Below are positions 1 through 8,365 of a DNA stretch of 64,000 bases, piece after piece. Made by a program: the position numbers and the translations under genes. Origin of the DNA: Gracilaria domingensis (lineage: Eukaryota > Rhodophyta > Florideophyceae > Gracilariales > Gracilariaceae). The stretch is from contig VCMS01000001.1 in assembly GCA_022539475.1 (NCBI GenBank), positions 434,001 to 498,000 on the forward strand, given 5' to 3'. How positions within the stretch are numbered: position 1 is the stretch's first letter; each line of letters starts with the position of its first letter. The notes below the pieces were generated by a model, which worked only from the letters and a program-made list of their open reading frames with translations, had not been told where the DNA came from and did no database searches.

Positions 1-502
1 AGTGGCGACTGTCTTTCTCCAGGGTCTCAAAGCTCTGCACTCTCCTGTATATGGTGCTGTCTTTCTCGACCCGCGGACCTCGAATTTGAATGAGCGGGGG
101 TCCAAAGGTAGATTTGGCGTGCATCTGGTCGTACGCAATGATGCGCTCTCTCACATGAGAAGATTGCCTCTTCTTGATTTCTCTTTCCAGCTCAGGGTCA
201 AACTCGTCGGAGAAGGTTTGAACAAACTCATCACTATCAAGCGATGCACTACTAGAGGGCTTGGTGGGGGAAGCGGAAGTGGATTTGCCGATTGATGAAG
301 TGGAAAACTCGCGATCACCGCTGTACTTGGAGCAGGTGCTAAGTTTGGAAGCTCCTGGCGACAGGCGATACTCTGATGTGCTTGACAAATCGGATCGGTG
401 TGGGGAGCGTAACAGACGGCGGAAGATGTTCGCATTGCGGCGGCGGGTGCTGGTACTAGATGAAGTGGAGGCTGGCTCCACAGGCGAACCGAAACATCCC
501 AT
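1..502 (-). CDS. N-terminal part of a probably N-myristoylated, Ser-rich protein (runs off the left edge)
   Basis: The reverse strand is open from an ATG at 502 to the window edge, about 167 codons, with no stop. The protein begins Met-Gly-Cys-Phe-Gly-Ser, which fits the N-myristoylation rule (Gly2, small residue at 6) with a palmitoylatable Cys3, so membrane attachment is likely. Residues 10-105 are rich in Ser, Thr and Arg and look disordered. From about residue 107 an acidic then basic segment with helical character begins (DEFDPELEREIKKR), followed by a more ordered stretch near the edge. No domain is visible in this part and I do not recognise the family. A kinase, phosphatase or trafficking factor would all fit such a leader, but that is guesswork. 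It is divergent from the UvrB gene across a GC-rich spacer. Confidence 0.6.
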   Translation of the reverse strand, partial: MGCFGSPVEPASTSSSTSTRRRNANIFRRLLRSPHRSDLSSTSEYRLSPGASKLSTCSKYSGDREFSTSSIGKSTSASPTKPSSSASLDSDEFVQTFSDEFDPELEREIKKRQSSHVRERIIAYDQMHAKSTFGPPLIQIRGPRVEKDSTIYRRVQSFETLEKDSRH

Positions 503-1429
503 TGTGGCGAAAACAAGCTAAGGAGGCTGTCCAGAAGTATCGAATAACGCAACGGCAGCTTGGGGGAGAAACGAACGCGCTGCGAAAAGGATAGTGCTGA
601 CGACAACGAATTGAGCGAACAACGGACGCAGTAAAGAAGGGCGCGACAGCGGGAGCGCGGGCGCCCGCCTTACACGGAAGAGCGCCATGATGAACGGGAG
701 CGGGCGACGATAGGTGGATGCATACAGAGGCAGCGGAGCGAGATGATGAAGGCTCGCCACGTCTACCTAGCAGCATTCGCCGACGGATCGCAGATCTGGC
801 TGAGTGCGGAACACGTAGCGCAACTGCGTGGGGTGCCACTGCACTGGGGGCGGCGGCTGGCGGCCGGGGCTCGACGCGAGCGCGCTGACGTAGCGCGGGC
901 ACTGAATGGCATTGAATGGGACGGGTGCGGAGGCAGTGCGCGGCACGCGCTGATTGGGCAGCGACGCAGGCAGTGCAGCGGAGCAGTTGCGCGACGTGGT
1001 GCGGATGCAGGGCGATCTACCGCGAGTGGCGTGCCGCTGTAAAGAGAGTGTGCTGGAGCTTGCGCGGTGGTTTGCGGCTCTGTCATCACGTAGCCGCGCG
1101 CGGCGCGGCGGGGCCGCCCCGGCGCGCGTGGCGGTGCCGACGGCGATGGCACGCTGCCGGCGGCGGCCGCCCGGCCGCGCCACGCCGCCGGGACCGCATT
1201 CGGCGGCGAACTGTTCCCACCGGAGTGCAAAGCCGGTTTATTTTTGGCAACAGCACCGGCTGTAAACCCGCGCACTGTCAGAGAGAAAAATCTCACGCAC
1301 GCGCGACTGTCGCAGCAAGTTAACGCCCGTGGTTGGGCGCCATTGGCCCAGCCACAGCCAATCACGTGCGCCGCGCTGTCGGTTGAGCACCGGAGCGGCA
1401 CCGCGCACCGCGCACCTGCAAGGCCCTGC
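503..1429. other. GC-rich spacer between two divergent genes
   Basis: No ORF here has protein-like composition; the several 100-260 codon frames are products of very high GC content. The spacer must hold the promoters for the left partial gene (-) and for UvrB (+). The part from about 1060 to 1250 is almost pure G/C with many CpG. A CCAAT/CACGTG cluster lies at its right end. Confidence 0.6.
1342..1368 (+). promoter_or_regulatory. CCAAT boxes plus G-box upstream of UvrB
   Basis: ATTGG (an inverted CCAAT) lies at 1342-1346, CCAAT at 1358-1362 and CACGTG directly after it at 1363-1368. The module ends about 60 bp before the first in-frame ATG. CCAAT is the NF-Y site and CACGTG the bHLH/bZIP G-box in other eukaryotes. 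The assignment is by motif only. Similar combinations occur before other genes here. Confidence 0.45.
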
Positions 1430-4117
1430 ATGCACGAATGGGCGATGCCGTTTGATCTGTCTGGTGCGCCGCCGCGGTGCGCCGTCCGCATCTCCCCGCC
1501 GGGCGCGAAGCGGCCCGACAGCGCCTCTTCCTCCCCCATGGCCTCGTCCATGGCGCAGCTGTTCCTCTCCCCGCCGCCACCGCTACCTTCCTCACGCCGT
1601 CCGCGTTATCGGGGCGCCGGACTACTGCGCTGCAGTCGGTCCGCTCGCGCGCCTCCGTCACTGCCGCCGCCGTTCCGGCAGGTCTCGCGCTCACCGCCTG
1701 GTCTTACCGTGTTGTACACACGCGCGGACGCCCCTATCACATCGGCCAACCTGCCGCAGCTGCTCGCGTATGTACGCGAGCAGCCTCGCGTGCTCCTTGC
1801 AGTCGCTCCACATGCCACTGTGCCGCACGGCCCTTCGGAAACACTTGCCAGTCTGGGTGTTCGTCTCGTTCGTCGTTCCGTTTTATCTGGCCCGTCTCGT
1901 CGAGCCCGTACACCGCTTGTACCGCAACCATTGTATCGTAAGCGCCCTTCCGTTCCGAAGCATCTCTTTGAGCTACATGCGCCGTATACGCTTGCTGGCA
2001 GTCAGCCTCGTGCTGTTCGCTTCCTGACCGATGGCCTGTTGAAACGGGGTAAGCTGTTTCAGACCCTAGCTGGAGTTACAGGGTCCGGTAAGAGTTATAT
2101 GATGGCTAGTGTCATCGCCGCGGCTCAGGTTCCTACCATTGTTTTGGCACCTAACAAAACTCTGGCTGCCCAGTTGTACAACCAGTTCAAACTTTTTTTC
2201 CCGCGAAATCGCGTTGAGTTTTTTGTATCCAACTTCAAACATTATCAACCAGAAGCCTACTTGCCTGCCAGTGACAAGTACATTGCCAAGACCAGCTCCA
2301 TTGATCATGAATTGGATCGACTTAGACACGCTGCCACAAAGAGTCTATTCGAACGAAATGATACCATTGTCGTGGCCAGCGTCAGCTCCATATATGGTTT
2401 GGGTCTACCCTCTGAATACCTTCAAGCTGCATTTCCAGCTCGAGTAGGTGATTTTCTGACACCACTCCAGCTTGTAGACTGTCTACGCAATTTGGACTAT
2501 GTCGAAGATAGCGTCAAAATAGAAACAACAAGGGGGCTTTTTCGCCGTGCCCATCAGTATGTTGACGTCTCGCCTCCGTGGGAGCAACCCGGAACTCTTT
2601 ATAGATTTGTTTTCGAGGACTCCAGGATAGCGGCGTTACAGTGTGTGAACATCAAAATTGATACTGTTGACGAACTGGATCAACAAGTGGTTTTATACCC
2701 AGCGAAGCATTTTGTCACTCCAAAGCATCGTATAGAAAAAGCCATAGAGAAGATCGAAGAGGAAACTCGCGCCAGCGTCGAAAGTTTTGTCAGCGCGGGA
2801 AAGAAGTTGGAGGCTACACGTCTTCAGGAAAGAGTTGATACAGATGTACAAATGCTGAGGAAGGTGGGCTTCTGTCACGGAATTGAGAATTACTCGTTGC
2901 ACCTCTCAGGACGTGATCGTTGGCAAGCGCCAGAGACCCTTCTGGACTACATGCCAAAAGACGACAAGTGGCTGCTGTTCATAGATGAAAGCCACATCAC
3001 TGTTCCACAATTGGGAGGCATGCACGCTGGAAATGCCGCGAGGAAAAAGAAGCTTGTACAACACGGATTTCGGTTACCATCGGCAATGGAAAACCGTCCC
3101 TTGAATTCCCGTGAGTTCTGGGCAAAGACACATCAGACAGTCTTTGTGTCTGCTACCCCCGGTACTTTCGAGAGGGAAAAAAGTGGAATTGATGGCATCG
3201 TAGAAGCTGTGATTCGCCCAACTGGTGTACTGGATCCTACGGTCGAGGTGGTTAGAACAAAGGGTCAAATTGAACATCTCACATACCAGTTGGCCAAGGT
3301 TGCTTCTACTGGAGGGAAAGCGATTGTCACCACTGTTACGAAACGCTTTGCTGAAGATTTGGCGGACTGCCTCTCCAGCAAGGAACCCGTTGTCGGCGTT
3401 CTTGATAGACCTCTAAACGTCGCCTACTTGCATTCCGGAATTGATTCTGTCGGTCGCATGCATGTCTTAGAAGCTATGAGAGAAGTTTCCGAGGAAGAGT
3501 TTGACCACATTCAGCATACCGAGAGTACACGTAGTGTGGATCACCGTCAGCTTGATGTTCTAGTTGGCGTAAATTTGTTGCGTGAGGGGATCGACCTTCC
3601 TGCTGTCCAGCTTGTTGCAATTTTGGACGCCGACTCTGAAGGCTTTTTGAGAGGAGAAACGGCACTGATTCAGATGATGGGCAGGGCGGCGCGCAATGTC
3701 AAAGGACATGTCATAATGTACGCAGATATTGTAACTGTAGCGATGCGAAGGGCCATAGATGAGACCACAAGACGGAGAAAATTACAGATCGCCTACAATT
3801 CCCTCTATGGTGTGACACCCTCTCCTGTTGGGGTTTCAGATTCCTTTACTAATGAAACAACCGAGCCGTTGTTAGAACGCATCAGACGTATGAAGCTGAA
3901 CGACAAGACCAATCAACTCGGGTATCAGTTTGATCATTCACCTCATCTATCCAGGACCGCAACGAAATCCCAAAGGACGGCGAACGAAGTAGCTAACACA
4001 GAGTCAAATGTAGAAGCTATTACAAAGGAAATGTTAAGAGCTGCTGAAACGGAGGATTTTGAGACAGCCGCCCTCTTGCGGGATCGGCTCGTGTCGATAG
4101 GAGTTTTGAAGAAGTAG
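1430..4117 (+). CDS. uvrB: UvrB, excinuclease ABC subunit B, probably plastid-targeted
   Basis: This is a full UvrB-type damage-verification helicase. From the first in-frame ATG (1430; a second at 1445) it has 895 residues, against about 670 in bacteria. The first ~180 residues are a Pro/Arg/Ser-rich leader typical of an organelle transit peptide plus linker. The UvrB core then starts at LFELHAPYTLAGSQP. Visible motifs: Walker A GVTGSGKS at about 215-222; the beta-hairpin region HYQPEAYLP that threads between DNA strands; motif II IDESHITVPQLGG near 518; LLREGIDLP and LDADSEGFLR (motif V region); and QMMGRAARN (motif VI) at about 748. The C-terminus carries a UVR helix pair (AAETEDFETAALLRDR), which binds UvrC in bacteria. 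About 20 extra residues lie before motif V. Frame and motifs look intact. UvrA and UvrC are not in this window. Identity is very secure; plastid location is inferred. Confidence 0.95.
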   Translation: MHEWAMPFDLSGAPPRCAVRISPPGAKRPDSASSSPMASSMAQLFLSPPPPLPSSRRPRYRGAGLLRCSRSARAPPSLPPPFRQVSRSPPGLTVLYTRADAPITSANLPQLLAYVREQPRVLLAVAPHATVPHGPSETLASLGVRLVRRSVLSGPSRRARTPLVPQPLYRKRPSVPKHLFELHAPYTLAGSQPRAVRFLTDGLLKRGKLFQTLAGVTGSGKSYMMASVIAAAQVPTIVLAPNKTLAAQLYNQFKLFFPRNRVEFFVSNFKHYQPEAYLPASDKYIAKTSSIDHELDRLRHAATKSLFERNDTIVVASVSSIYGLGLPSEYLQAAFPARVGDFLTPLQLVDCLRNLDYVEDSVKIETTRGLFRRAHQYVDVSPPWEQPGTLYRFVFEDSRIAALQCVNIKIDTVDELDQQVVLYPAKHFVTPKHRIEKAIEKIEEETRASVESFVSAGKKLEATRLQERVDTDVQMLRKVGFCHGIENYSLHLSGRDRWQAPETLLDYMPKDDKWLLFIDESHITVPQLGGMHAGNAARKKKLVQHGFRLPSAMENRPLNSREFWAKTHQTVFVSATPGTFEREKSGIDGIVEAVIRPTGVLDPTVEVVRTKGQIEHLTYQLAKVASTGGKAIVTTVTKRFAEDLADCLSSKEPVVGVLDRPLNVAYLHSGIDSVGRMHVLEAMREVSEEEFDHIQHTESTRSVDHRQLDVLVGVNLLREGIDLPAVQLVAILDADSEGFLRGETALIQMMGRAARNVKGHVIMYADIVTVAMRRAIDETTRRRKLQIAYNSLYGVTPSPVGVSDSFTNETTEPLLERIRRMKLNDKTNQLGYQFDHSPHLSRTATKSQRTANEVANTESNVEAITKEMLRAAETEDFETAALLRDRLVSIGVLKK

Positions 4118-4883
4118 CTTGACCAATGGTCAGTGATCATCTGACAATCCATAGAGAGGATTTCGATCTACCTTGGGTATGCTTTTTTCGTTTCTCACGA
4201 GTCACTTTCCCGTGGGCAATTGGCCGTTCTCTCTTACCTTTTTTTTGATGGGAATATTGGCTTGATCACGATCATACATGATGTAGTGTAGAACGTTTCT
4301 GCCCAAAAGAAACCTTCTCACAAAGAAAGAGGGCACCCTGGGACGGTTGCAGGCATGCAGGAGAAGCTGCAGACGTACTTCCACGGTTTTGGTCAGTCGC
4401 GTTGATAGCATCGTAATCAGAAAAGTGCGAGTCATGAAGCGGACAAGGCTTGGGAAAGAAGCCTAGTAACGTTTTGGCTCTTTCTTCCCTTCAATCGCTT
4501 ACCGCCGAGAAACAGTTCTGACACGGATGAAAGCAGAAATCGATTCCAGAGTTGGGAGTAGACAAATGCCGCCATTTGTTTTTTCTAGAAGCTTTTGTGC
4601 TTTCGTGAGAGGTTTCTGGGAAAATACTCGTCTCATCAAGAATAGCATGGCACGGGCACGCGCTACGCGCCTCCTCGCGGTGTGCGTGGACTCGATCCGA
4701 ACTTGATCGGACGAGACGAAATGAGTAAGAGTACGGGACTCCTTTGAAGGCCAAAAACAGCGACGGCGACGCAGAAATCAGAAAAACCGTCGTGCACCTT
4801 TTGTTCGTTCATTATATGTAATCGTAGGACTATCAGATGTCAAACAGCCTAAGTATGTACAAGAAGTTAGAAAGTTAAAATGA
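4118..4883. other. Spacer between convergent genes, nothing recognised
   Basis: UvrB (+) and the membrane protein (-) end towards each other here. Two reverse frames of 77 and 87 codons are present, but they lack domains or biased composition and I do not call them genes. Confidence 0.5.
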
Positions 4884-5993
4884 CTAAGTGGTAAGCTGAG
4901 ATCGTTGATCGCACCCCGGAATTTTTCTCCTGCTCTGGGGCAGATTGTTCGCTATTAGAAAATTAATCGATGCCAGCATACTTGCTAAGGAAAACAGCGC
5001 AATTGAAAGAACAATATTCACCCATGCATGCCTCATATCTCTTATGAATATGACTCCTGTTTCCCATACAGCGGATATGAGTATGGTAACAAGAAGGTAT
5101 TCAACAAAACATGGGATTGTTGAGAAGTAGAACTCGATCAACGTCGCAACAAACATAATATACCGTTGCCCAGCAAAAGTTGAAGAAAGAGAATAAACTG
5201 CTTCGAAAGTATTTGAGGGTCGAACCTGAGGAACAAGATGAAACAAGAGTAAGCGAAACAGTTCCACCTGAGTTAGTGTCACTAGGACGTGGAAAAGTGT
5301 CGCTGCAAATGTCCATACCCGTTTCGGGATGATACCTTCTGGACTGAGAGTGCGTATCGTTAAAAGAGAACTCCAAAGAAGAAGTGGGTATAGGATGAAG
5401 AACCAGCAGTGCAGCCAAATAAACAGCTCACAGTGAAGACGAACTATCTCTATCTCATTGCGATGGCCGTATGCCAATCCACCAGAGATGGCGAGAATAA
5501 AGAACAAAACAACTCGGAAAAGTAGCAAAGCTAAGTCTCCTATATAGCGGGAGGAGCCAATATGTTGGAACGTCAATTTTGAGAACCACCGCCTCGAAGC
5601 CGTATCACTATCACCAAGTACCTTGCAAGCTGTCTCCAGACCTTCTGCTTCCGCCATATTGGCTCTTGGAGAACAGAACTTGAAAAAAGACCTGTTTGGT
5701 TCCGATACCCGTCGTTCCGCTCCCACTTTCTCTTTCTTTCCCTCAGAATGAATCGATACTTCCTTGGATTCCACTACGATAATGGTATCCAAGTCGACCG
5801 TACGCTCACGCCTCACAAAGGGGCGGAATCCAGACGTGTCAATCGGATTCTCTTGTCCAGTTCTCTTATCGTTCACATCAAGCCACTCTGTGGGGAGCTT
5901 TCGAAAAGTTTCGCTTGTAGACATTCCTAAGCGATCATTTCGCGTACAGGTTGCACGAGAAGGGTATTTTACCTGACATGCACGACGGCACAT
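4884..5993 (-). CDS. Six-pass integral membrane protein of unknown function
   Basis: A single-exon frame of 369 residues starting at ATG 5993; an internal Met at residue 24 is an alternative start. The first ~150 residues are charged and polar with no hydrophobic segment, so they are probably cytosolic. About six hydrophobic helices follow between residues 155 and 350. The second is rich in Trp, Phe and Cys (WLHCWFFILYPLLLW), and the fifth ends in VWETGVIFI. A short basic tail (RRK) closes the protein. This layout, one polar N-domain followed by a compact six-helix block, is seen in several small enzyme or channel families, but I cannot name one. A FAR-17a/rolling-stone-like fold is possible and unproven. 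Confidence 0.7.
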   Translation of the reverse strand: MCRRACQVKYPSRATCTRNDRLGMSTSETFRKLPTEWLDVNDKRTGQENPIDTSGFRPFVRRERTVDLDTIIVVESKEVSIHSEGKKEKVGAERRVSEPNRSFFKFCSPRANMAEAEGLETACKVLGDSDTASRRWFSKLTFQHIGSSRYIGDLALLLFRVVLFFILAISGGLAYGHRNEIEIVRLHCELFIWLHCWFFILYPLLLWSSLLTIRTLSPEGIIPKRVWTFAATLFHVLVTLTQVELFRLLLFHLVPQVRPSNTFEAVYSLSSTFAGQRYIMFVATLIEFYFSTIPCFVEYLLVTILISAVWETGVIFIRDMRHAWVNIVLSIALFSLASMLASINFLIANNLPQSRRKIPGCDQRSQLTT

Positions 5994-6603
5994 AACCGAA
6001 GCAGAGGTGAAAACTTTTTATGATGGGAGCCAAACGCAATTCAAATACAGGAGTTTAGTTGAAGCAGTTGATTTGAAAACTGCTTCATGGTCAGCCTCCT
6101 TATACTCTACTTCAGGATATTTTGTTTAACTGGCCATCAGTTTACGGAACCAAGCCGGTCCCTGAGACTTAAAAGGGAAGCTACAATTCGGGTTCGTCTA
6201 TGTGAAACATCCATCATCGAACATGATGTGCGTTATGATGCTTCAGGCTGATGGACACGAAATAATGTGTGTTCAAGGGGACAGAATATGAACAGAACGC
6301 TGGATTTTCCCGTGAAAGAGCGCTTCTTTCGACAGAAACGTCTGGCAGTATGTAGGAATTAGACTACTGCGCCCACATAAGTGAGAAAGAGAAAGATGCA
6401 GAGATGCACACGAACTGGATTTTTCAAGTTCTATTGCACGTAGAATACCACCATGAACCCTTCGAGATGCATATGACTGCGAAAGACATCTGTTCCTCTA
6501 CAGAAGGCTAGAAAAGAAAAGAAAACAGAAACTACTGTGAGAATTAGTAGCTAAGAGGCAGGACATGCATCGTTTCCTACGAAACAATCGCTTCTTTCTC
6601 TCT
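5994..6603. other. Gene-free spacer holding a dispersed repeat copy
   Basis: The spacer lies upstream of the membrane-protein gene and downstream of the CPOX gene, both on the reverse strand. Besides the repeat at about 6305-6397 I see nothing coding. Confidence 0.5.
6305..6397 (+). repeat. Dispersed repeat family, copy A
   Basis: The stretch matches copy C at 47760 over about 90 bases: GAGCGCTTCTTT, CAGAAACG, then AGTATGTAGGAATTAGACTA, then a CCCACATAA-like step and a GA-rich tail. Copies are compared by eye. Length and exact ends are approximate. Confidence 0.6.
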
Positions 6604-7756
6604 CTAGCTAGTAGGGTGCTTTCCCCCTGCAACGCTGACCCAGTCAATCGGTTCGCCTTGAAGAAACTCTAGAGTTTTCCACTCTGGCGAGTTCGATTGA
6701 ACTTCATATCGATAAGGCCATTCCACAGAAGGCGGAGCGGAAATCATAATTGAGTCTGTTCTAGAGTGATGTGCTCCTGCGAGACCAAAACGAACTCCGC
6801 GATCATTCAGAAGATTGAATTCCAGGTATCGCCCCCTGCGGATTCTTTGCCATCGCTTCTGAACTGCAGTAAACGGAAGAGCGACATTGTCCTGAAGTAT
6901 TGGTAAATAGCTTGGCAGGAAGTTCTTCAGCATTGTCGTGGTAAACGGTATATATTGACACCTGGGAAGTTCCAAGTCATCATAAAACAAACCACCAGCA
7001 CCTCGATATTCCGCACGCGAGGGTATAAAGAAATACTCATCACATTGTTTCTTGAGCTGTGTAAACACGTACGATTTGGTTAGAAGCTATCAGATAAACT
7101 TACGGTTCCATAACGCTTACCTTGTAATATAACTTGGCATCATAAAGATCACAGACTGCTTTCCAGTGCTGATGATAGGTCATTATTTGCTCCCTATTAA
7201 CGTAAAAAACTGTGAGATCCACTCCTCCCCCAACGGAAAAACCTTCATTTGTAGAGAACATGCGCACATCGCCTCTCAGTGTCGGTACATGTGGAGATTG
7301 CGCATGTAACACAAAGCTGAGCGCAGCTGCACTGTATGGTTCACCCGGAGAAGCAGGTTTTCGTCGCTTGCGGAGAGCTTCTGCTCGCGCAACAGACAGG
7401 GTCCCCTTTACAACAGATACATTCACTCCAGCCTTCTCAAAAACGAGACCATTTTGTAGCACTGCATTGTGTCAGTAGCTTGTCGTCACGACTACATTTT
7501 GAAAGAGAGACATACCCCTGGTGAGTCCACCACCCCTTTCACTCTTCCATTCGTCAGAGCTAAACTTCGAGGAGCCGTCCACCGATTCAAGCGTTTCACA
7601 AAGCCGTTCTTGTGAATTTCGAACTAGAGTGCAAAATGCTTTGAATTCTGAAGACTCCGATATCGATGCTTTGACAACACGTTTCTTGGCGCTACCAGTG
7701 GTTCTGATCTTGGCAAACGTGAAAGGTGCGATGAAGAAGAATTCAATACCGGTCAT
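6604..7756 (-). CDS. Coproporphyrinogen III oxidase (oxygen-dependent type), divergent; three exons
   Basis: Exons are 7756-7516, 7461-7121 and 7056-6604, giving 344 residues, normal for the HemF/CPOX family. Intron 1 (54 nt) has donor GTATGT, branch TACTGAC and acceptor TGCAG; intron 2 (64 nt) has donor GTAAGC, branch TTCTAAC and acceptor CACAG. Splicing restores TRVLQNGLVFEKAGVNVSVV and YYK-LKKQCDEYFF, both textbook CPOX motifs. FYDDL (D220, D221), YRGAGG (R212) and RGRYLEFNLLNDRG are also kept. The enzyme would decarboxylate coproporphyrinogen III to protoporphyrinogen IX in haem and chlorophyll synthesis. The first ~35 residues look like a plastid leader. Odd: the usual PT-x-H-x-N-Y-R motif reads PTLRGDVR (140-147), so the conserved His and Asn are Arg143 and Asp145. 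It may be a second, functionally altered isoform rather than the housekeeping enzyme. Family certain, activity uncertain. Confidence 0.9.
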
Positions 7757-8365
7757 TTGGGACTAAACAAAAGATTAAAGGATTGCTGCTGGCAAGTTTT
7801 GCTTGGTTTGACGCCGCAAAACATCCGAAGAAGGATCTACCCTGGCCTTTTCACATAAAGACGAAGGAAGGGGAATCTCGTGTGATCGGGCAAGGTTGTT
7901 GGCCCTTTCCATGAGATGACGTGTTCAAGTACGTGTAGCCGTTTGGAGATAATCTTTCACAAAGCTGTAAATCACGGCGCGTTTCGAGTACTGTAAGCAG
8001 CAATTGACCAACAGACACGAAAAGGCAAGGAAACGAGAAGGCGGTTGTCAACCATACGTCTCCCTTTCCCTGTCAACACTCAACTGCTATGATACAGAAC
8101 CGTGATCTGACTACAGTTGACCCGTCTTCGTGCCCATCGCACCTAGTAGAGGCAGAGAGATGAGCAGCAAAGGACTGAACTCTTGAACTCAAAGAGCCGT
8201 ACGATATTTGTACCTTACTCTTGACACATTTTGACAACTGAATCTGGAATTGTCTGTGCCTAGTGCCAAAATCGCCTCGTATTGCTGATTTGTTCCAACA
8301 TCTCCAAGAGAAGGATAGCTCATCTGGGAGCTAAGGTACTTTGATTCAACAGGGTCTGTTCTAAT
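7757..8365. other. Divergent promoter spacer, CPOX (-) / RNB nuclease (+)
   Basis: No gene is visible. It contains the 18-base string CTTGGTTTGACGCCGCAA at 7802-7819, which recurs exactly at 48159-48176. Promoters of both flanking genes must lie here, but no clear TATA box is seen. Confidence 0.5.

Noticed and set aside
1244-1429. Upstream extension of UvrB from a TTG codon
   Set aside because: There is no ATG before 1430, and the stretch includes the CCAAT/CACGTG cluster, so it is promoter or leader.
1430-4117. UvrB as bacterial contamination
   Set aside because: It has a long eukaryote-style leader, lies in continuous sequence with intron-bearing and eukaryote-specific genes, and has no bacterial neighbours.
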